A DNA stretch of 29,449 bases, taken from positions 1 through 29,449 of the forward strand of contig JAQMWT010000658.1 in the NCBI GenBank assembly GCA_029834535.1, read 5' to 3'. Source of the stretch: Chrysophaeum taylorii (Eukaryota; Sar; Pelagophyceae; Pelagomonadales; Pelagomonadaceae). The position numbers were made by a program, and so were the translations under genes. The notes under the pieces are model-generated. The model saw nothing but the letters and a program-made list of their open reading frames with translations, searched no databases and had not been told where the DNA came from. Of this stretch, positions 25,671 through 29,449 are shown piece after piece; position 1 is the stretch's first letter; each line of letters opens with the position of its first letter.

Positions 25671-26241
25671 CTACGAGCTGCGCTGAGGTATCGTCTGTCG
25701 TTCGTGACGTGTCTCGTCTCGGCGTCGTGCGCCGCACTGCTCCAGCGTATTTCCCCCCGAAGGGAACTTCACAAAGCAATGGATTTCCTCGACGAGATGC
25801 TTGGCTTCCTTCGTCTTGGGGCTTTTCTTGGCAAATTCGAGCTTGGTCCTGAAATCTGGGTGCGTCACGAAGTCCTTGAGTTTCTCGAACTCCTCGGTAT
25901 CCGCGTCGACGCCGCCAGCAACAGACCGACTCGCGTTGTGGCGCCGGATCGTGTTCGCGCAGATAAATTAACAAGAGTGGCATCATCGAACGGATGATGG
26001 TGTTGAGCGTGATCCCGCGAGGCGTAACAAATAGGTGGAAGAACGCATCGTAGAGTGCTTGAGGAAAGCCCGCATAATCATCAAGCGGGACGATAGCCCG
26101 CCGCGCTATCTCCGTCTTCAAGGAAGTGTTGTCGGGGCACGTACCACGCGGATGCCAGGCCTGCTTGGTCGTGGGGGTCCACCCGGGCGCGATCGACCGC
26201 AACGCCGACCGCTTCTGCTCTTCCGACATCCCTCGAGCCAT
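25671..26241 (-). CDS. Hypothetical protein, probably two exons
   Basis: From the ATG at 26241 the minus strand is open with natural-looking composition, including a hydrophobic IIRSMMPLLLIYL segment. At about 25926 the sense changes frame. A 37-nt GT-AG segment (25890-25926) joins exon 26241-25927 (105 codons) to exon 25889-25671 (72 codons plus TAG) with matching phase, giving 177 residues. The second exon is Lys/Phe-rich (KLEFAKKSPKTKEAKH). I do not recognise the family. It converges with the Helitron-type region (12 bases between stops) and may be cargo or remnant of that element. Confidence 0.45.
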
Positions 26242-26598
26242 CAACTTGTCGTTTGAAATAACTTCGATCGACTTTGAGGGGTGCCTCGCTAGGTCTCGAA
26301 AATAAGGGCCTGAAAATCAAAGTTGACAAAAAAATCGAACTTGGCAAATCCTGCAACTTTGATGATTTGAAGCCGGTGGTGGAGAACACGGCTCTAAGCA
26401 AGGACAGTCGTATAGCGCGCGCCAGGGTGTGCGCAGGCCGTCGTGACATGATGGACTGACACGCAGTTACTGCGCGATCCAAAGGGGGCGACAGTTTGGG
26501 TGTGGGTACTGCGATCAACGCATGTTTTCGTGGTGGTGGTGTTTCGGCGTATAGCGCACACAGTGTTGAATCGAGGCAGTCGTGGTTTTGCGCAATTA
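26242..26598. other. Region without supported gene
   Basis: Frames on both strands are short and without recognised motifs. It may contain the 5' UTR or an upstream exon of the 25671-26241 gene. Confidence 0.3.
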
Positions 26599-26826
26599 TC
26601 AAAGCAGCGGCATCGGCGCGCACTGTCGCTCTATCTCCTCAAAGAAGCGAGCGCGACGCAAATAAAAGCTCTCTCCATCTAATTCCCCCGGAATGTCGCA
26701 GCATGTGGTTTTAATAATAGCACCTGGGACATCGCGACGACCTTTTTTCCAAGAGACGACGGGCATCATATTATCAGCACGAGACCGATCCAGGAAAACG
26801 AGGAGTGGCTCTGGCTTAACGTTCAT
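26599..26826 (-). CDS. Possible small hypothetical protein
   Basis: A 75-codon frame from an ATG at 26826 with balanced composition (CCDIPGELDGESFYLRRARF-like segment) and no recognised domain. It could be a short gene, an exon of a larger gene or a remnant. Supported only by composition. Confidence 0.3.
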   Translation of the reverse strand: MNVKPEPLLVFLDRSRADNMMPVVSWKKGRRDVPGAIIKTTCCDIPGELDGESFYLRRARFFEEIERQCAPMPLL

Positions 26827-26894
26827 CTTCCAAGGGGGGGGTTGGCGGCGAGACCGGGGCTTGCTTTTTGCTGCGGATGGTGATGATGATATAG

Positions 26895-27605
26895 TCAGGT
26901 CGTGAGGTCAATGACGGTTGGCCCACCCGAGCGGGGTTTCTTCTCGTGTTTGACGTCGTCGTCGCCGTGTCTTTCCCTTTTGACACGAGGGGGCTTTGTG
27001 TCCTCGGATGCGTTTATTTGGGGTTGAGGGTACGGAAGAAGGCGGAGGATGCGGAGGCCGTCGACGGTCGCGTATCGAAGCGACACAAAGGACGAGTCGC
27101 GGAGTCGGCGGTACTCGGTGGCAGCGACCTTGACCTGGGCGCCGCTCACCTTGACGTCGGCGCCCGTCGCGATGTGCGGCTGGAAGAATTTCTTGCAGCG
27201 GTTCTTGTCAAAATCTGGAAGCTTGTAGGAGTTGCCATTCGGTTTTAGCACGCCAGTGTCCTCGACTTCGAAGACCTCTATTTCGATCTTGAGGGCGTCC
27301 ACCTTGTTGCCTCTGGCGCCCTCCCCTGGCTCGCCGAATCGGAAGGCGCTGAAGTTCCTGCCCGTGCCGTCCTTCCAATACCCGTAGAACGTCGTCGACT
27401 CCGCAGCCTTGAAGCAAAAATATCCGGGCGAGTTTCCGTCGAGCCACAGGCGGCACTTTATGATCCCGGCTTGGCGTCCGCCGATCTTGGTGCGCGTGAC
27501 CCGCACGACGAATTCTTCCCCGACGGTGGCGGCGATGAAGGCCTGGCCATTCGTGTCGACGTGCTCCTCGGCCTCGAGCTGGGTCACCGACGAGACCACG
27601 CGCAT
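26895..27605 (-). CDS. DUF7918-like protein with SUMO-interaction-like C-terminus
   Basis: A 236-residue protein from the ATG at 27603-27605; the frame is open upstream to a TTG at 27668, which I ignore. Residues ~10-110 have the layout of the DUF7918 family known from fungi and protists: an acidic start, a strand pattern with FIAATVGEEFVVRV, a Gly-rich turn, LWLDG, FYGYWKDG and FSAFRFGEPGEG. An N-terminal beta-rich half is followed by a basic region with KKFF and a Lys/Arg-rich tail (PRVKRERHGDDDVKHEKKPR). The last residues, PTVIDLTT, match a SUMO-interacting motif (hydrophobic core V-I-D-L), and the basic stretches look like nuclear localisation signals. Molecular function of DUF7918 is unknown. 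Domain assignment is by pattern and moderate. Confidence 0.6.
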   Translation of the reverse strand: MRVVSSVTQLEAEEHVDTNGQAFIAATVGEEFVVRVTRTKIGGRQAGIIKCRLWLDGNSPGYFCFKAAESTTFYGYWKDGTGRNFSAFRFGEPGEGARGNKVDALKIEIEVFEVEDTGVLKPNGNSYKLPDFDKNRCKKFFQPHIATGADVKVSGAQVKVAATEYRRLRDSSFVSLRYATVDGLRILRLLPYPQPQINASEDTKPPRVKRERHGDDDVKHEKKPRSGGPTVIDLTT

Positions 27606-28033
<428 letters not shown>

Positions 28034-29317
28034 ATGCGGTGGTGGCAAGGCATCGCGAAGGTCGCAACTTACTTGGACCAGAACGGGGACGGGGATGTGG
28101 ACCGGCACGACTTTTTCGACGGGGACGCCGACGGACGGAACGACCTCGTGGGTATTTTGGTGTTGATCATAAAGATCCTAAGCATCTCTCTGTGCGTGCT
28201 CGCGTGGAACTCGATTCGTGTGACATGGAAGTTGAAGAAGCAGCACCGGCGGAACGAGAGGCACCGGGAGCTGCTGGTGTTCGCGTGTTCCCCGAGGCTC
28301 GCCCAGCTGCCGAACGCGGTGGTCGAGGCGACGGAGGTGTCGCGGGTGTTCGACGCGTCTATATACGCGAGAGGAGACGTCACAGCCGAGGCTCTCAGGC
28401 TCGCGCTTTTTTCGGTGCCGACGCGGCGGTTTTTGTTCATCGGCCACACCGATGCGCCCCTCGGCGACCCCACCTCGGACCTCGAGGCCCTTCGGATGGC
28501 CCGCCACCTCTTCAAGGACAGAACGCTGGGCTTCGTGACGAAGGACGGACACCTCGCGGCCGCGCGGCCGCACGACCTCGCCCTCCTCTTAGGCCGCCAC
28601 GGCGCCGACAAGGGCGGCTCCCTCGACCTCGTCTTTCTCAACGGCTGCAAGAGCGAGGGTCTCGCCTGCGCGGTGAGAGATGCGGGCGTTCCTTTCGTCG
28701 TTTGCTGGCGGACGAGAGCCCACGACGGCGCCGCCCGCCTCTTCTCCAAAGCATTTTTCGACGCCCTCGTCCACCTCAACAACAAGCGCCAGCAGCGCCT
28801 CGACAAGCGCATCGCCCACTACGTCCGAGCCTTCAGAGAGGCCATCGACACGATCAGATTTCAGACGAGGCAAGGTCAGCTCGCCAACGGAGTTTCGGCC
28901 CAGGTACCCCTCTACGAGATCAGGGACCCCAGCGCTGCTCATCCCCACAACGGTGGGGGCAGCGCCTCGAGGCCACCCCCTCTCGCTGCGGGTATTCCCT
29001 GGTTCGTCAGCTCGAGGAAACTGCCACCCGAATGCTTCGACGACGACGACCGCTGCGACTTCGCGGACGGTTGCTTCGCGCCCCTCTTCGCAGGCCTCCG
29101 CCGCCTCGGCCCCTCTGACGCCGCGCCCCTCTACGGCCACGATCACCACCCCGTTGCGGGACCCTCCCCGTCCTTTAATAATAAAGATCACGACGACCCC
29201 CGCGACCACCAACCCGACCCCCGACCCGCCGCGAGCGCTCCGGCCATGCTCGCTCGCCCCTGGCGCGCCGCCTCACCATCCAACCACCAGTACTCCGACG
29301 CCCACCTCCCTCGCTAG
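28034..29317 (+). CDS. EF-hand / transmembrane / CHAT-type caspase-like protease fusion
   Basis: A 427-residue protein in three parts. Residues 15-26 (DQNGDGDVDRHD) are a canonical EF-hand calcium loop. Residues ~39-60 are a hydrophobic transmembrane helix followed by a basic stretch. Residues ~78-245 resemble a CHAT (caspase HetF-associated) domain: LLVFACSP strand, FLFIGHTD with the presumed catalytic His138, LDLVFLNGCKSEG with the presumed catalytic Cys205, and VPFVVCWRTRAHDGAARLF after it. This is the His-Cys order of clan CD cysteine peptidases. The C-terminal ~130 residues are Pro/Asp/His-rich and low complexity. The calcium loop and protease would lie on opposite sides of the membrane if the helix is single-pass, or the hand may be membrane-proximal. 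Substrate unknown. ATG at 28034 starts just before the EF-hand. EF-hand and helix are clear; CHAT is well supported by motifs. Confidence 0.8.
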   Translation: MRWWQGIAKVATYLDQNGDGDVDRHDFFDGDADGRNDLVGILVLIIKILSISLCVLAWNSIRVTWKLKKQHRRNERHRELLVFACSPRLAQLPNAVVEATEVSRVFDASIYARGDVTAEALRLALFSVPTRRFLFIGHTDAPLGDPTSDLEALRMARHLFKDRTLGFVTKDGHLAAARPHDLALLLGRHGADKGGSLDLVFLNGCKSEGLACAVRDAGVPFVVCWRTRAHDGAARLFSKAFFDALVHLNNKRQQRLDKRIAHYVRAFREAIDTIRFQTRQGQLANGVSAQVPLYEIRDPSAAHPHNGGGSASRPPPLAAGIPWFVSSRKLPPECFDDDDRCDFADGCFAPLFAGLRRLGPSDAAPLYGHDHHPVAGPSPSFNNKDHDDPRDHQPDPRPAASAPAMLARPWRAASPSNHQYSDAHLPR

Positions 29318-29449
29318 TAGTAGTTCGCGCGTGCGCGTCTCTCCCCTATTTTCGACGCGCATGCCGTCTTCTTCTTCTTCTTCTTCTTCTTCTTCGAGGC
29401 AAGGAGTGTCCTCGCCTACTTTAATGCTGCGACTGTGTGAGGTTCCAAT
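29318..29449. repeat. 3' flank with (TTC)n microsatellite
   Basis: A (TTC)n run of about nine units at 29367-29395 lies some 50 bases after the CHAT gene stop. Nothing else is recognisable before the window ends. Confidence 0.7.

Overview
This window looks like nuclear DNA of a GC-rich, gene-dense unicellular eukaryote, most plausibly a photosynthetic stramenopile alga of the pelagophyte type. The evidence is: long, mostly intronless, GC-rich genes; very small introns (about 32-47 nt) where introns occur; a plastid-type leader on an aldo/keto reductase; a 7TM-TKL kinase fusion; and abundant microsatellites. The species assignment is inference.

Layout. (1) 1-4300 is an AT-richer island unlike the rest. 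It has two unrecognised reading frames in overlapping frames (to 1694 and to 2332), a ~460-bp inverted repeat (about 2955-3412), and three near-identical tRNA genes with anticodon GAC (3561, 4053, 4177). (2) 4300-8250 is decayed DNA. It holds a truncated PIF/Harbinger transposase with a lost catalytic Asp, an opposite-strand pseudogene, and a long tract of broken + strand reading frames. (3) 8840-19630 is a block of ordinary, well-formed genes: a plastid/lumen-type aldo/keto reductase (-), a guanylate-binding protein (GBP)-like GTPase with a CaaX end (+), a LamG-like protein (+), a 7TM-TKL kinase (+), and an ABHD17-like hydrolase (-). A (TTTG)n minisatellite with a duplicated ~190-bp cassette separates the GTPase from the LamG gene. 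(4) 20069-23718 is a complete Mutator-like (MULE) transposase gene on the - strand, resolved here into seven exons that join in phase to 1037 codons. (5) 24170-25659 is a Helitron-type N-terminal coding region (+). It is followed by a small two-exon gene (-), a possible 75-codon ORF (-), and a DUF7918-like protein with a SUMO-interaction-like tail (-). (6) 28034-29317 encodes an EF-hand/transmembrane/CHAT-protease fusion (+).

How the genes relate: there are no operons, and genes alternate in strand. The reductase and GTPase are divergent over ~207 bp and may share a promoter. The kinase and hydrolase converge. The GTPase with a prenylation box, the 7TM-linked kinase, the palmitoylated-type hydrolase and the membrane CHAT protease are all predicted to act at membranes, and several belong to signalling or defence families. 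A functional link between them is only a hypothesis. Remnants of three DNA transposon classes (Harbinger, MULE, Helitron) show that the gene-poor parts are transposon-rich.
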